NCBI GenBank assembly: GCA_947311845.1
Contig: CAMZMU010000027.1
Location: 48,150,094-48,214,093 of the forward strand
Length of the DNA: 64,000 nt
Reading direction: 5' to 3'
Source of the DNA: Poa pratensis
Lineage: Eukaryota > Streptophyta > Magnoliopsida > Poales > Poaceae
Position 1 is the stretch's first letter, and the number at the start of each line of letters is the position of its first letter. Below the pieces are notes generated by a model, which was not told the DNA's origin, searched no databases, and was given only the letters and a program-made list of their open reading frames with translations. Below are positions 24,218 through 38,675 of this stretch, piece by piece. Position numbers and translations under genes: made by a program.

Positions 24218-25990
24218 CTCCCCCGCAGTCGTAGCGGGAGCGTCGTGAACAACATGAACGACGTGGACGGTCAGACTGGAGATAAACCGAAGTAGACCCA
24301 GAAGGCTGACACCCCCCCACAGTCGTAGCGGGAGCGTCGTGGTCGATGTCACGGCGCGGATGCTTGGACTGTAGAGGAAGCTGACGAGTGCTCAAGCGAG
24401 GTGGTAGCCCTTGTGCCGATGTCGAGGGAGCCGAGAGCGTGAGGCGGTGCCAAGGTCGAGGTAGCCGTTGCGAGGGGACGCCATGGTCGATGTCGTGGTC
24501 GGGGATGCCGGTGTCGAGGTAGCCGCACATGAAGCCGCGGGCGCGGGGAAGCGCCGTGGTGTCGAGGGCGCAAGGGGCGCCATGGTGATGAAGACGGGGA
24601 CTCGATCGAGGCAGTCGTCGAAGAAGAGGGTGTCGATGCCGAAGAAGATCTTGTCGAAACCGTCGAGGACGAGGGCCGATCCAAGCTTGCCAGACCCGGG
24701 GACGCGTCGGGGATGAAGGCACGCGGCGGTGTTGCCAGCACCGAGCATGCATAGAGCGGGACCAGTACGGTGTCCTGCCATGTCGCATATAGACTAGCAG
24801 AGAAGGCTCCAAAACGGTTGCGAGGCGCAGAGCGGCGAAGATGGGAAAGAGCCGATGCAGTCCGCGGTTGTCAGAGTAGACGCGAGGGAGGTCGGTGGCG
24901 ATGCCGAGGAGGCGGCGTAGCCGGGGTGCAGGCGCTGCCGAGGAGGCGTTGCCAGGCGGTGGCGATGACGTTGGTGATGAAGTTGTACTGAACAAGGACG
25001 AAGGTGTAGGCGTCGAAACCAGCGGCGGAGAAGGCCGTGCAGGTTACGTGAGGAGGCGCGGCGGCGGTACACGAACTTGGCGATGAGGAGCCGATAGCTT
25101 GACGAAGACCATGCGCGGACGGCGGCGACCGGCGTCGTGGGAGCGACGCGGTGGTAGCCTGAGACGTCGGTGCGCGGGGACGGCGAGGTAGATCGCGTGT
25201 AGCAGCACTACGGTCCGAGGGGACGACGTAGGTGCAGTACGCGAGTCGGTGCAGCGGCTTCAGGCCACCGGCGACGTACGCACCAGGGAAGGCGCGCTCG
25301 AGGCCGGAGGGTGGACCAAGGCGGCGGTGCGCGGCCCGAAGGGGCGGCGCTGCGGCAGCCTGTTGCTGGATCGGTGATAGGCGCGTACTCGGGGACGTGC
25401 TTGGCGGCGATGTGCGCAAATTGGTTGATCAGACCGACGGAGGCGCATGACGTGCCATGGCGTGGACGACGACGCGCAGATCGGAGTTGATGGCGACGTT
25501 GTCGGTGAAGTCCCGGGCGATGACGACGAAGACAGACCGGCGAAGAAGACTGCGCGGACGAGAACACCTGCCGCGACGCATGTAGGGGCGCCCCGTGTGC
25601 GGCGCGTGCGGCCGTGCCGAGCGGTTGATGAAGATGGCCGGTGCAGGTCGATGCTGTTGTCGGAGTAGAGGCGCAGGTTGACGACGGCGGTGGGCGACTC
25701 AATCCGATCTAAGATCGGTAAACCAAAAAAGAAAACCGATCAAGACATCGGAGAAGAGACTTACAGGGCTGCCGATCACGGATCGGCGGACGAGCCCTGC
25801 GTACGGGTTACGCTGCCCCCGGCGGAGATCATGGAGATCGACCTCCCCGGGGGGCAACGCGGCGGAAGCGTGTCGACGGCGCCTAGCACGGCGCCATGAG
25901 GGCGGCGGCGCTAGGGTTTGGGAGCGGCGGCGGCGGTGCTAGGGCTAGGCGGCGGCTGCTCTAGGGTAGGATCTAATTAGGCTGATACCA

Positions 25991-26156
25991 TGTAGAACGA
26001 TAGAGAGATATATGCGGAATATGTTGGATGTATTATTGAGCCTCGGGGGCGAGTATATATAGGCGTACATGGGTCATCTTGGAGTGCAAGACAAGACACG
26101 AGATCTATCTCTATCCTAGACGTCCGTTTATACGTACACGGAATATATCTCTAACA
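25991..26156 (-). repeat. LTR copy 2 (middle, 166 bp)
   Basis: Shared by both units: a primer-binding site abuts its left edge (GGCTGATACCA) and a polypurine-tract complement its right edge (CTCCCCCGCAG). Confidence 0.9.
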
Positions 26157-27929
26157 CTCCCCCGCAGTCGTAGCGGGAGCGTCGTGAACAACATGAACGA
26201 CGTGGACGGTCAGACTGGAGATAAACCGAAGTAGACCCAGAAGGCTGACACCCCCCCACAGTCGTAGCGGGAGCGTCGTGGTCGATGTCACGGCGCGGAT
26301 GCTTGGACTGTAGAGGAAGCTGACGAGTGCTCAGGCGAGGTGGTAGCCCTTGTGCCGATGTCGAGGGAGCCGAGAGCGTGAGGCGGTGCCGAGGTCGAGG
26401 TAGCCGTTGCGAGGGGACGTCGTGGTCGATGTCGTGGTCGGGGATGCCGGTGTCGAGGTAGCCGCACATGAAGCCGCGGGCACGGGGAAGCGCCGTGGTG
26501 TCGAGGGCGCAAGGGGCGCCATGGTGATGAAGACGGGGACTCGATCGAGGCAGTCGTCGAAGAAGAGGGTGTCGATGCCGAAGAAGATCTTGTCGAAACC
26601 GTCGAGGACGAGGGCCGATCCAAGCTTGCCAGACCCGGGGACGCGTCGGGGATGAAGGCACGCGGCGGTGTTGCCAGCACCGAGCATGCGTAGAGCGGGA
26701 CCAGTACGGTGTCCTGCCATGTCGCATATAGACTAGCAGAGAAGGCTCCAAAACGGTTGCGAGGCGCAGAGCGGCGAAGATGGGAAAGAGCCGATGCAGT
26801 CCGTGGTTGTCAGAGTAGACGCGAGGGAGGTCGGTGGCGATGCCGAGGAGGCGGCGTAGCCGGGGTGCAGGCGCTGCCGAGGAGGCGTTGCCAGGCGGTG
26901 GCGATGACGTTGGTGATGAAGTTGTACTGAACAAGGATGAAGGTGTAGGCGTCGAAACCAGCGGCGGAGAAGGCCGTGCAGGTTACGTGAGGAGGCGCGG
27001 CGGCGGTACACGAACTTGGCGACGAGGAGCCGACAGCTTGACGAAGACCATGCGCGGACGGCGGCGACCGGCGTCGTGGGAGCGGCGCGGTGGTAGCCTG
27101 AGACGTCGGTGCGCGGGGACGGCGAGGTAGATCGCGTGTAGCAGCACTACGGTCCGAGGGGACGACGTAGGTGCAGTACGCGAGTCGGTGCAGCGGCTTG
27201 AGGCCACCGGCGACGTACGCACCAGGGAAGGCGCGCTCGAGGCCGGAGGGTGGACCAAGGCGGCGGTGCGTGGCCCGAAGGGGCGGCGCTGCGGCAGCCT
27301 GTTGCTGGATCGGTGATAGGCGCGTACTCGGGGACGTGCTTGGCGGCGATGTGCGCAAATCGGTTGATCAGACCGACGGAGGCGCATGACGTGCCATGGC
27401 GTGGACGACGACGCGCAGATCGGAGTTGATGGCGACGTTGTCGGTGAAGTCCCGGGCGATGACGACGAAGACAGACCGGCGAAGAAGACTGCGCGGACGA
27501 GAACACCTGCCGCGACGCACGTAGGGGCGCCCCGTGTGCGGCGCGTGCGGCCGTGCCGAGCGGTTGATGAAGATGGCCGGTGCAGGTCGATGCTGTTGTC
27601 GGAGTAGAGGCGCAGGTTGACGACGGCGGTGGGCGACTCAATCCGATCTAAGATCGGTAAACCAAAAAAGAAAACCGATCAAGAGATCGGAGAAGAGACT
27701 TACAGGGCAGCCGATCACGGATCGGCGGACGAGCCCTGCGTATGGGTTACGCTGCCCCCGGCGGAGATCATGGAGATCGACCTCTCCGGGGGGCAACGCG
27801 GCGGAAGCGTGTCGACGGCGCCTAGCACGGCGCCATGAGGGCGGCGGCGCTAGGGTTTGGGAGCGGCGGCGGCGGTGCTAGGGCTAGGCGGCGGCTGCTC
27901 TAGGGTAGGATCTAATTAGGCTGATACCA

Positions 27930-28095
27930 TGTAGAACGATAGAGAGATATATGCGGAATATGTTGGATGTATTATTGAGCCTCGGGGGCGAGTATATATA
28001 GGCGTACATGGGTCATCTTGGAGTGCAAGACAAGACACGAGATCTATCTCTATCACAGACGTCCGTTTATACGTACACGGAATATATCTCTAACA
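27930..28095 (-). repeat. LTR copy 3 (166 bp)
   Basis: Followed directly by the TSD GTTTC. It differs from copy 2 by two adjacent substitutions (CACAG for CCTAG). Confidence 0.9.
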
Positions 28096-28100
28096 GTTTC

Positions 28101-28570
28101 GTATCGTGGAGTGCAACATGCGTACGCTTCTTTCCAATCATACGTACTTGGAAATCAATCAGGTGTACATGCCGTGCATGACGGCGAATCTAATTAAGCC
28201 AAAACGTGACGTGGGATGAGGGTTAATCTAAGCCGTTAAGGTATCTTAACTTTTAGAGGGATAAATCTTCACCGTTTGATTATTTGTTGTTTTAATAATA
28301 TAATAGATTATGTTGCAATACTGTAGTTTTAAAAAACATTTCCTTCCAACAGCGCGTAGCTTAATTCATGTAAAAGAAGAGACATACACCGTTTATTTGA
28401 TGGGGCAAATTTGTAATGGTGTAGAATAATAGAAAATGTTATGTGAGAAACTGAGAATAACCAATTCAGGCAATCCAAATTTAACGAGCCACTCTGCTAG
28501 CTGAATAAACGTCAGGCAGACAGAGAGGTAGTAGATAGTGTTCGCCTACATGTTCTGATCCTCTTCGTGG
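28101..28570. other. Helitron edge and AT-rich flank, no gene
   Basis: 28101-28317 is the proposed 5' part of the Helitron in reverse complement. The rest is AT-rich and nothing else is recognised. Confidence 0.35.
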
Positions 28571-28584
28571 ACGATGAGTTGGTC

Positions 28585-28710
28585 CCCCCTGCAACTACTG
28601 ATGCTGGTGATCGGATTGGCCCGCCCCCTCCTGTAACTACCGGTGGCGGCGCTCCGATTGGCCCGCCCCCTGCTGTAACTACCGGTGGCGGCACTCTGAT
28701 TGCTCCGGGC
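28585..28710. repeat. 42-bp tandem repeat, about 2.5 units
   Basis: CGATTGGCCCGCCCCCT, then CTGTAACTACCGGTGGCGGC, recurs every 42 bp. One plus frame gives repeats of IGPPPPVTTGGGAP, but no gene is recognisable around it. Confidence 0.75.
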
Positions 28711-28751
28711 CCTGCAAATTGGGAAGGAATTGTATGTTCATTCCACAATTA

Positions 28752-30984
28752 CTAGGGGATTAGCGCGGGCTCCGCCGCGCCCGTGGGCTTAATTTTTCTG
28801 AATTATACGATCATAAAATTGCTGAAATTTGGAAATCGTACGTATTTCAAAAATTGTTTTAATTCGGAAGTCATCTACTTTTGGAGCAGTTTAGCACATT
28901 TAAAATTCATTTGGTGTGTACGGAATACACTAATTTGGAAGGCATACGGAAATTTGAATTTTCGGCATGCATATTTATTTGTATGTAAGTATGGGGCATA
29001 TTTGTCATTTTATTTTGTGGTCATATTGAAAAGGTTTCAACGTATAGATTATTTTGATTGTTGCATATTTGAATTTTGAAAACTTATTTGTTCATCTAAA
29101 AATTATTGGTCTGCATTTTTTATAATTATCTAAAATTATATGGATTGTTTAGTTTTTTTTAGTGGGGGAAAAATGTGGACATTTTTAAAGTATTGGTTTT
29201 CAATATGTATTTTTTTTCCAAAACTATATGGATATACTTTGGGATTAAGGGGTAAGTTGTTTTGCCTTATGTAGTTTTGTTCCCAAAATCATCTGGATAT
29301 ATTTTGGACTTTAAAAAAGGGGTGGAGAGATTTAAGTTAAGAAAACTTTAAATATGTTAGGTAAATTGGAATGGCCAAATATAGTTCCATCTTGGCAATT
29401 TTTTTTTGCCAGCATAATCGGAGGAAATTTGTTCTGGTTATTTGTAAGTGCTGACCTTTTTAATTTTTTAAATATAATTACATTATTTGTGAATATATAT
29501 TTAATATACCTGTTTTCTAAATATAGTTGGACTATTCATCGATATATATATATATAACTCTGTGAGTTGCTGATTTATATTTTTCGAACTTGCACGGGAA
29601 AAATGTTCTCTTTTGCATTATTGTAATTGGTAAGTTTTTTTTTTGTTTTTTTAGGGAAATCCATTAATGGGACTTTATGTACTATTTGGAAATTTTGAGG
29701 CTTGATTTTTTTTTGAAACGTTCTCACGTTTCTAAAATGTTGATTTTTAAATTTATGGGTATATTTTGGACTTTAAAGAAGGGGGAAATTTGGTGGTGTG
29801 CAAATTTTGAAAGTATGTCTAATTATTTTTCTTGTGGTCAATGTGGTCATTTTTTCATATTTTTTTGTAATTCATGTTTGAAGTAGTAATTTCCAATAGT
29901 TAACCTTTTGTTGTTTGCTTGTCTAAATTTAATCGAATTTAAAACTTTCCAAATGTGTTGCATTGTGCCACAAATAGGTAGGAAATTTTTTTGTGGCCAT
30001 TTTGGTATTTTATCATATTTTCCTGATATTAATTTTCAGAAGTTAACCTTTTTTTTGTCCAAATTTAGTCAAATTTGAAACTTTTCAAAAATGTTGCATT
30101 GTGCCACAAATAGGTAGGAATTTTTTTTGCGGTCGTTTTGATATTGTTTCCATGTTTTTCTGATTATTAGTTTTAAAGTTATTGAATTAACAAAATTAAA
30201 CTTTTACTGATTTTTTCCTGCAGGGAAAATAGGAAAAACGGGCTGACAGACGGGCCCACCCGTCAGCCAGTGAATGATGATGTCAGCGGTGGCGTCGTCG
30301 TGTGGCCGAGCTCGCCGGCGCGCAACGGCGGACGCGCGTGAGGCTCCAGCAGGCGGGTTCGGTAGAGGACGGGGAGGCGAGGTGGATGGGCGGCGCGGCG
30401 CGACGTTTGGTCGCCGGAGCCGCCGCCGGTGAGCCAAACAACGGCGGCGCAGCCGGAGGACGCCGGAGACGAATCCGGCCGATTCCGACCACCCCGGGAC
30501 GCATCCGGCGGCCAGGAGGTGGAGTCTGAGGCGGCGCAGCTCCCGGCGACCTCGAATCTGGGCGGGGACGCGTCCAGCGGCGGCGATGGCCGGCGGCGGC
30601 GGCGGCGAGCCCGAGGTCGCGCGCGAGAGAGATGGAACGGAGGGACTCTGTTGCCGTTTTTTTGCAAAAAAGCACATGTTTTTTTGCAGATTTACGCGCA
30701 GGTCCTTGGCAGTGCGGAATACTGGACTGCGGGTTGAGTGCGCGTTCTTGGAGGGTCTTTTGTGCAAAATGGCATGGCAACCGGCGGAACCGGAGTCCAC
30801 CGGCTGGTGACCGGGCGACGTGTCGAGGCCTGATTGGTCTAAAATAGGCGATGAATAGTGCTGTTGTTTTTGGGGGAGACGTGGACAAATCTCGGCCTTC
30901 CTTCGCGCGCATCGTACGGCCAGGATTTGGAGGCGACGTGGACACGCGGACGGGCTGCGGATTCCTCCGTCTTTTATATATAGT
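28752..30984 (-). mobile_element. Probable Helitron, about 2.2 kb, non-autonomous
   Basis: The left edge reads A|CTAG, seven bases, then a GC hairpin GCGCGG-GCT-CCGC (28763-28775, one bulge beyond). Reversed, that is a Helitron 3' end. The body is AT-rich to 30220, with paired segments GTTGCATTGTGCCACAAATAGG near 29957 and 30093, then GC-rich. The right edge near TTTTATATATAG (30972-30983) resembles a Helitron 5' end in reverse complement but lacks a clean GA|T boundary, so the end is approximate. No Rep/helicase is seen. Confidence 0.45.
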
Positions 30985-31518
30985 GTAATACGGAGTACTA
31001 CAGTATCATTAATCACATCTGCAGTATAGAGTGCAAATATGTACCGCTGAACACGCCCTTGTATGCTTGGCCCTGCAACTTAGTACTGTATCCTCCCTCG
31101 AGGTCGTTGAAGCGGTCCCACACCATGATTCCGCCGTACTTGCTGGTGGCCTTCACGCCGGGGAGCACCGAGGACGTCAGGTCGGCGGGCGAAACGTACC
31201 CGCTCCCGGTCGCGGCCGTCGAGGCCGGCACGCCGAGGTAGAATCCCCCGGACACGTTCACGCTGCTCGTCCACATATCCCACGCACTCTGCAGGTCGCC
31301 GCCGAGGTACTCACACTGCGGGTTGTTGTAGAACTGCACCCACACGTTGTCGAACAGCCCTGTCTTGAGCGCCGGTCCCAGCGACGTGTCCGGATACGAG
31401 CACTTCGGCGCCGCCGTCAGGTACACCTTCTTCTTGCCCTTGGCGCGGTACTGGTACAGGAACGTGGTCAGCTCGTCGTAGTGTGCCGAGTCGCCGGTCT
31501 CGACGTCGAAGTCGATGC

Positions 31519-31675
31519 TGTAGAAGAATAGAGAGGGATTGGTGGAATAGTTGGTTGTATTGCTTGAGCCTCGTGGACGTATATAAAGGAGTACATGATC
31601 TGCTTGGAGTACAAGTCAAGGTAGAATCAAATCCTACGTTATCCTATCTTTCCTAACTAATCACGATACTCAACA
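31519..31675 (-). repeat. 3' LTR of the small element (157 bp)
   Basis: Plus-strand reading TGTAGAAGAATAG to ATACTCAACA, next to the GATGC target duplication. Confidence 0.92.
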
Positions 31676-33760
31676 TCCCCCCGTAGTCACAGCGGTAGCG
31701 ACGCAGACGGTGAGACTGAAGAATCCGAAGGTGGAGCCGACGGACATCCCCACCACAGTCGTAACGGTCGACGCGTCGCGGAAGTTGTGGCTGGAGCAAA
31801 AATTGACGAGGTTCTCAAGCAAGGCGGTAGCCCTTTGTGCCGATGTCGATATAGCCGAGAGCGTAGGGTGGTGTAGCCGTAGTCGAAGTAGCCGTGCGTG
31901 GGGCACCGTGGTCGATGTTGAGTCGGGGTTGCCGGTGTAGAGGGAGCCGTCAGGAGCCGCGGGCGCAAGGTAGCGCCAAGTAGTCAGGGCGCAGTGGTGC
32001 GCCGAGTGGAAGATGACGTGGACGAGGCGTCGCGCCGGATTTGCCAATCCCGGGGACACGTCGTGGATGAAGGCACGCATCGGTGTTGCCAGCACCGAGC
32101 ATGCGTAGACAGAAGGTCAGTCGGTGTTGACGAGGTGCCGCTCCAAGTTTGCCAAGCCCGGGGACACGTCGTGGATGAAGGCACGCGTCGGTGTTGCCAG
32201 CACCGGGCATGCGTAGACGGGGACCAGTACAAGTTGTACGCCATGTCGAAGGGGCCAGCAGATGAGGAGTCGACGACGGTTGCGGCGTAAAACGGCGTGG
32301 GGTAGAAGCTGCCGATGTCGCCCGCGGTTGTCGGAGTAGATGAAGTGGTCGGGGAAGATGACGGTGACGCTGGCGATGAGCTGGTACTGGACGGAGACGA
32401 AGTTATGGTTGGCGACGACGACGGTAGCCCATAAAGGGCCACGACGGTCGCATGTAGAAGCGCGACGACGGCGGCGATAGCCTGCAAAAGGCCACGGCGG
32501 TCGCGTGTAGAGGCACGGCGACGGTGCTCGCAGTAGGCGAAGAGGAGCCTAACATCATGACGAAGACCAAACACGGACGGTTGCGTTCCCGCGCCTCGGA
32601 AGGCGGCGCGGCGCATGCCACGGAGACGTCAACGTGCGAGGACGGCAAAGCGGACCGCGTGCCGCAGCGCTACGGCCCGGACGGGCAACGCAGCGGCGAC
32701 GCGCGTGTCAGGGCGACGGCGGGGACGACTTCGGGGCGGTGGCGTGTACCGCGTGCCGCGGCGCTACGGCCCGAAGGGGCGACGCAGCGGCGACGTGCGG
32801 GACGGTGCAACCGCGGGGATGACCTCAGGGTGGCGGTGTGGACCGCGGGCCGCGGCACTATGGCCCGAAGGGGCGACGCAGCGGCGACGTGCGGTTCGGT
32901 GCAGCCGCGGGGAGAACCACAGGGCGGCGGCGCTGCAGCCCGAAGGGGCGACGCAGTAGCAGCCCGATGCTCGATCGGTGGTAGGCGCGCTGAACTCGAG
33001 GATGATCTTCACGGGAACCTGCGAAGGCGCACGCAGACGACTGTACGGGTCGACCGCGCGGCGCGGATGGAGTAGATCACGGCGAGCGGGTGATCAATCC
33101 GATCACTCGCGAGGTGGAGGAGGCGCCGCTCGGCGGGAGGCGGGGCGGCGAAGAAGCCGAGCGGCCAACGTAGCCTCGGCGCCCAGGCGGCCAATGCAGC
33201 ACCGGCGTGAGGAAGCCATGCGCACGGCGGAAGCGCCCGAGCGGCAGACGCGCGGAGGATGACCGTGACGGGCCGCCACGGTGGAGGCGGGGTGCTGATG
33301 GAGGTGTCCCGTTCAGAGGTAGACGAAGGCGGCCGGCGCAAAACGACGGCGGGCAGACACGCGGAGGGCGGCCGTTTCGGGCCGCCACGGCGCGTGAGGC
33401 CGCCTAGTCGGTGAAGAGCACACGCGGACGGCGGCCGCGAGGGCCGCAGCGTAGCGCGAGAGGCCGCCATGTCGGAGTAGAGGCGCACGAGGATCGACGG
33501 CGGCGGCGGGCAACGCAAACCGATCTTAGATCGGAAAAACCAAAAAGAAATACCGATCAAAACGACCGGCGAGAGAGAGAAAACCCGGATCAAAGAATCG
33601 GGAAAAAAGACTGTAGGGCAGCCGATCAACCGGACCGGCGGACGAACCCTAGGTACGGGCGGCGCGGCCCCGGGCAGAGATCATGGAGATCGACCTCCCC
33701 GGGGGCGGCGCGGTGCGGAAGCGGCGGCTAGGGTTTTGGATCGAGTTTAGGCTGATACCA

Positions 33761-35730
<1,970 letters not shown>

Positions 35731-35743
35731 AGCTGCAGGCCAT

Positions 35744-36820
35744 GGCACAGATTAACGCCGGTGGCTCGATCCACTCACGTTCGTTTGCTAGTGTAATCTA
35801 CTCATGTACTACGGTTTTCGGTTTCTTTGCTCGCCTTGCTTCGCCGGCACATGGGGATGGATGGCTCGGTTCGGCCACTGGCGTCTCCATCCGCCACTGG
35901 GCAATTACCGTCGTCCAGGCAGCCATGCCGTATCGTGCACGCCGAACGCGGCAACGGGAGGACCTCTGGTATGCCTCATTGACCGGAGACTAGAATCTTT
36001 AATCATATCAAACGTAAACCTTCCATGCAACTATTTCAAAAAAAAGTCTATTTATCCCTCTTTTTAAAATTATAACTAGTTGAATTCCCGTGCGTTGTCA
36101 CGTTCTTTTTCATGTTTTCCGGCACACCACATGTTAATGTTGGCACGGAATAAAAAACAGATGTGCTGGTTAAAGTGTCATTTCAAACTACGTCACAGAC
36201 AGATGATGTTGTTGTTACCTCGCCTTCCCACTCTCGACCGGTCACACTCTAAACATAGATGACCTTGCAATGACAGAATTATTATTGTCGTGGTTTCTAA
36301 ATAAGTTAGGAATACAAATATTGAGAATAACCAAAATAGCATGCCAAATTCAACTGAGTAAGAGAAAAGTGAAAGGCATATCTCAACAAGAGAAGATGAT
36401 AGCGTGAAATAAAGTAATTAGGAACATAATTTCAGTGTACCAAATAAAGGTGGCATTGTGTTTATTTTTTTGTGTGTGTCTATATGCTATGGTGTTTACC
36501 CGGTAATTACCCACGACCTATACGGAATTCAAAACTTTTTTTTTTTGAATCTCAGACTACATTCAGAGCAAACTTAGTTCACTGACTTAAAACATATAGT
36601 ACGTAAATTTGAGTTGTTTGAGACCTGCCAAATCCTGAAATCCTCTGTATTTTCATGCAACATGCACATCTCTCGATATGCCACAAACCAAAGTGCAAGC
36701 AACAAGATCCCGCATAGCACATACTCCACTCGGAGTAGTAAAGACATGTTTTGATAGGCTAACATAATCTACAAAAACATCTTAAATTTTAGAGGGGAGG
36801 TAGTATTACATGTTTAGAGC
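35744..36820. other. Former GH18 promoter side and AT-rich flank
   Basis: Upstream of the GH18 start on the minus strand. CTAGTTGAATTCCCGTGCG at 36076 resembles a Helitron-type end (A|CTAG plus CCGTG...CACG) but the hairpin is decayed. No gene is seen. Confidence 0.3.
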
Positions 36821-38340
36821 ATCTCCACTCGGGCGCCCAAACGGCCGCCCAAATGCCTTTGGGGCGTGCCGGACGTGTTTTCGCCCCACTCGCGCTGCCC
36901 AATTTCGTTTTCGGTTCGGCGCGGCCCAATTTTGTGTCCGGCACGTCCAGCCCACGCCCTCAAATTGGGGAGGCTTGGGGCGGCCCTGGACGGAACGAAA
37001 CGGCCGCCTCCGACGTGCGGGCCACGCCTGACAGTGAGACACGAGGCGGTGGTCGTCCTGCTCAGCTATATTAATGTTGGGCGGCGTCTCGGTTTCCTAG
37101 CCGGGCGCAGCGACGCGTCGCTTCACCAGGCTGTATCTCTACGGCAACGAAGCGTCTGCGCCACGGCGGTGTCAGTGCCAGGCAGCGTTAATGGTGTGGC
37201 AGGCGAGTCGTTGGCCGGCCGGAGTTAAGGCGATCTCATATGTTCATCTCCCGGCCGCTATATAGAACGGGTTCCTCGCCGTCTCCGGCATTCCAGCATA
37301 GACATCTCCACCCCACCAAATACCTAGCCATAGTTGCCTTTGTCAAAGTCGACCGAAAGGAAAAGACAGGCGGCGATGCGTTGCAGTTGACGGGGAGGAC
37401 TGGCTGAACACAAGAGTGTAAGAAATGTGACAGCCCAGGTGTGGTGCCATCACACGCAAACATCGGGCAGACGTTGGGAACCCCGACAATGCTTTCCTTG
37501 TCGATTGTGTCATGCTCAATTTTCTCCAATCCTCGTCAGTGGACTAGGCCTACGCGAGCCGCTATGTGAGGCCCTTTTCGACGATGGTCGGCCTGTTTTT
37601 CTTTGAGCGTCCCCCCTCCCACCCCTGCTACTGACTCACCGGTTTGGTCGCCTTCTTACTTCCCATAATGACGACAACAACCAGCTGGAATGAAAGGCGG
37701 GACGTAGTCAGTATTGTGGTAGGGGGAGAGAGCGAACAGACCCCATAGTGAATAAGGTTGATCTTACTGTCGGGTGGTTACGTGACCCCATAGCCGATGT
37801 CGCTGGGATGTCCGAACCAGGCTAGACATTCGAACATACCGAGTCAGACCGAATGTTAGAAATTAGAGGGGTGTCCGCACAAAATGGTCGATGGAAGATG
37901 GGAGGCCGTTTGGACATGTTTTTTTTTCCTTGTCGGGTTTTAAAAGCTATATACAATTATATGTGGCATGAGTACATCGATATCTAGCTTTACATGTATG
38001 CCATTTTTCCGAAAAACTGAAATTTGCATATTTGTGTTTCAAAATATTTGAAACAAAGATCCTATAGATAATGTTGAGATCTATGACATTGTAAAATTTG
38101 AATAAAAATTTGTTTTTATTTTGGTATGGGCAAAAAAAATAAAACGGGTATATCTAGATCGGTGAGCAGTGCCAAGTTTCAAATTTTGAAATATAGCCAT
38201 ATTTTTCACTTTTTTATCTAAGCTCAAATACAACGAATTTAGTTTTATAATTTTACACAGTGGTAGATCTCAACAGTGTCTACACCTTGAAAAATGTAGA
38301 TTTGAATTTTTTGTCTTAAACGGGCTATGTATATCGGTTT
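36821..38340. other. Repetitive, no gene seen
   Basis: GAGCATCTCCACTCGGGCGCC at 36820 and the GC-rich text after it match a common Triticeae repeat style. 37900-38330 is AT-rich. Short open frames on both strands have no recognisable domain. Confidence 0.3.
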
Positions 38341-38344
38341 TGCT

Positions 38345-38675
38345 AATTCTCAATCGCATGAGAAATAGCTTATTTCTCAATCGCATGATGTCATCAGTTG
38401 CAAGTGGAGTTGCAACTGATTCGGACCACTTGATCTGTTTCGTGATTCGTGCATCAGTTACAAGTCAACTTGCAACTGGGATTTAATGACGTCATGTGAT
38501 TGAGAAATAAGCTATTTCTCATTCGACTGAGTTGCAAGTGGACGTGCAACTGCTTCAGACCCGTTTGATTTGCTTCGTGATTCGTGCTAATCATGAGTTG
38601 CAACTTGACTTGCAACTAAATTTGATGACGTCATGCGAATGAGAAATAAGTTATTTCTCATTCGATTGAGAGTTA
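38345..38675. repeat. ~145-bp repeat with recurring palindrome GAGAAATA...TATTTCTC
   Basis: The inverted repeat GAGAAATAGCTTATTTCTC or close variants occur at about 38360, 38505 and 38640. The intervening segments share GTTGCAAGT(G/C)(G/A)A, TTGCAACTG, GCTTCGTGATTCGTGC and GATGACGTCATG. It has the look of a foldback or subterminal part of a DNA transposon. Confidence 0.65.

Larger units (their letters stand above)
24054..28095 (-). mobile_element. Three-LTR tandem retroelement (LTR-int-LTR-int-LTR), non-autonomous
   Basis: Three LTR copies enclose two internal regions of identical length (24218-25990 and 26157-27929, 1773 bp each) and near-identical sequence. The whole is flanked by one 5-bp TSD, GTTTC (24049-24053, 28096-28100), so it sits as a single locus. 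Orientation is minus: the reverse complement gives an LTR of TGTTAGAG...CTACA type, then TGGTATCAGCCTA, a primer-binding site for initiator tRNA-Met, while a G-rich tract (GCGGGGGAGTG) precedes the other LTR edge. Neither internal region encodes recognisable gag, protease, integrase or reverse transcriptase. Short LTRs and this primer site suggest a Copia-type non-autonomous family; that assignment is inference. Confidence 0.9.
19712..28317 (-). mobile_element. Probable Helitron, 8.6 kb, with a nested LTR element
   Basis: The left edge reads A|CTAG, nine bases, then a perfect hairpin CCGCGC-ATTT-GCGCGG (19725-19740). In reverse complement that is a Helitron 3' terminus: a hairpin followed by CTAG before a T. 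The right edge reads AATAATATAATAGA|T, in reverse complement TCTATTATATTATT, a normal Helitron 5' TC end. The insertion is between A and T, as expected. No Rep/helicase ORF is seen, so the element is non-autonomous. Without the nested LTR element (24054-28095) it is about 4.6 kb. It contains exon-like fragments and a minisatellite. The 3' end is the firmer terminus; the pairing of the two ends is inferred. Confidence 0.55.

Noticed and set aside
24189..27641. Duplicate pairs of 130-270 codon frames
   Set aside because: They are composition-driven frames in the GC-rich interior of a non-autonomous LTR element; no gag/pol motif was found.
32524..33731. Long Arg-rich frames in the interior of the small LTR element
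   Set aside because: Same reason: repetitive GC-rich interior, no domain, all frames open.
36076..36100. Third possible Helitron 3' end (CTAGTTGAATTCCCGTGCG)
   Set aside because: The hairpin is decayed (CCGTG...CACGT) and no matching 5' end was found.
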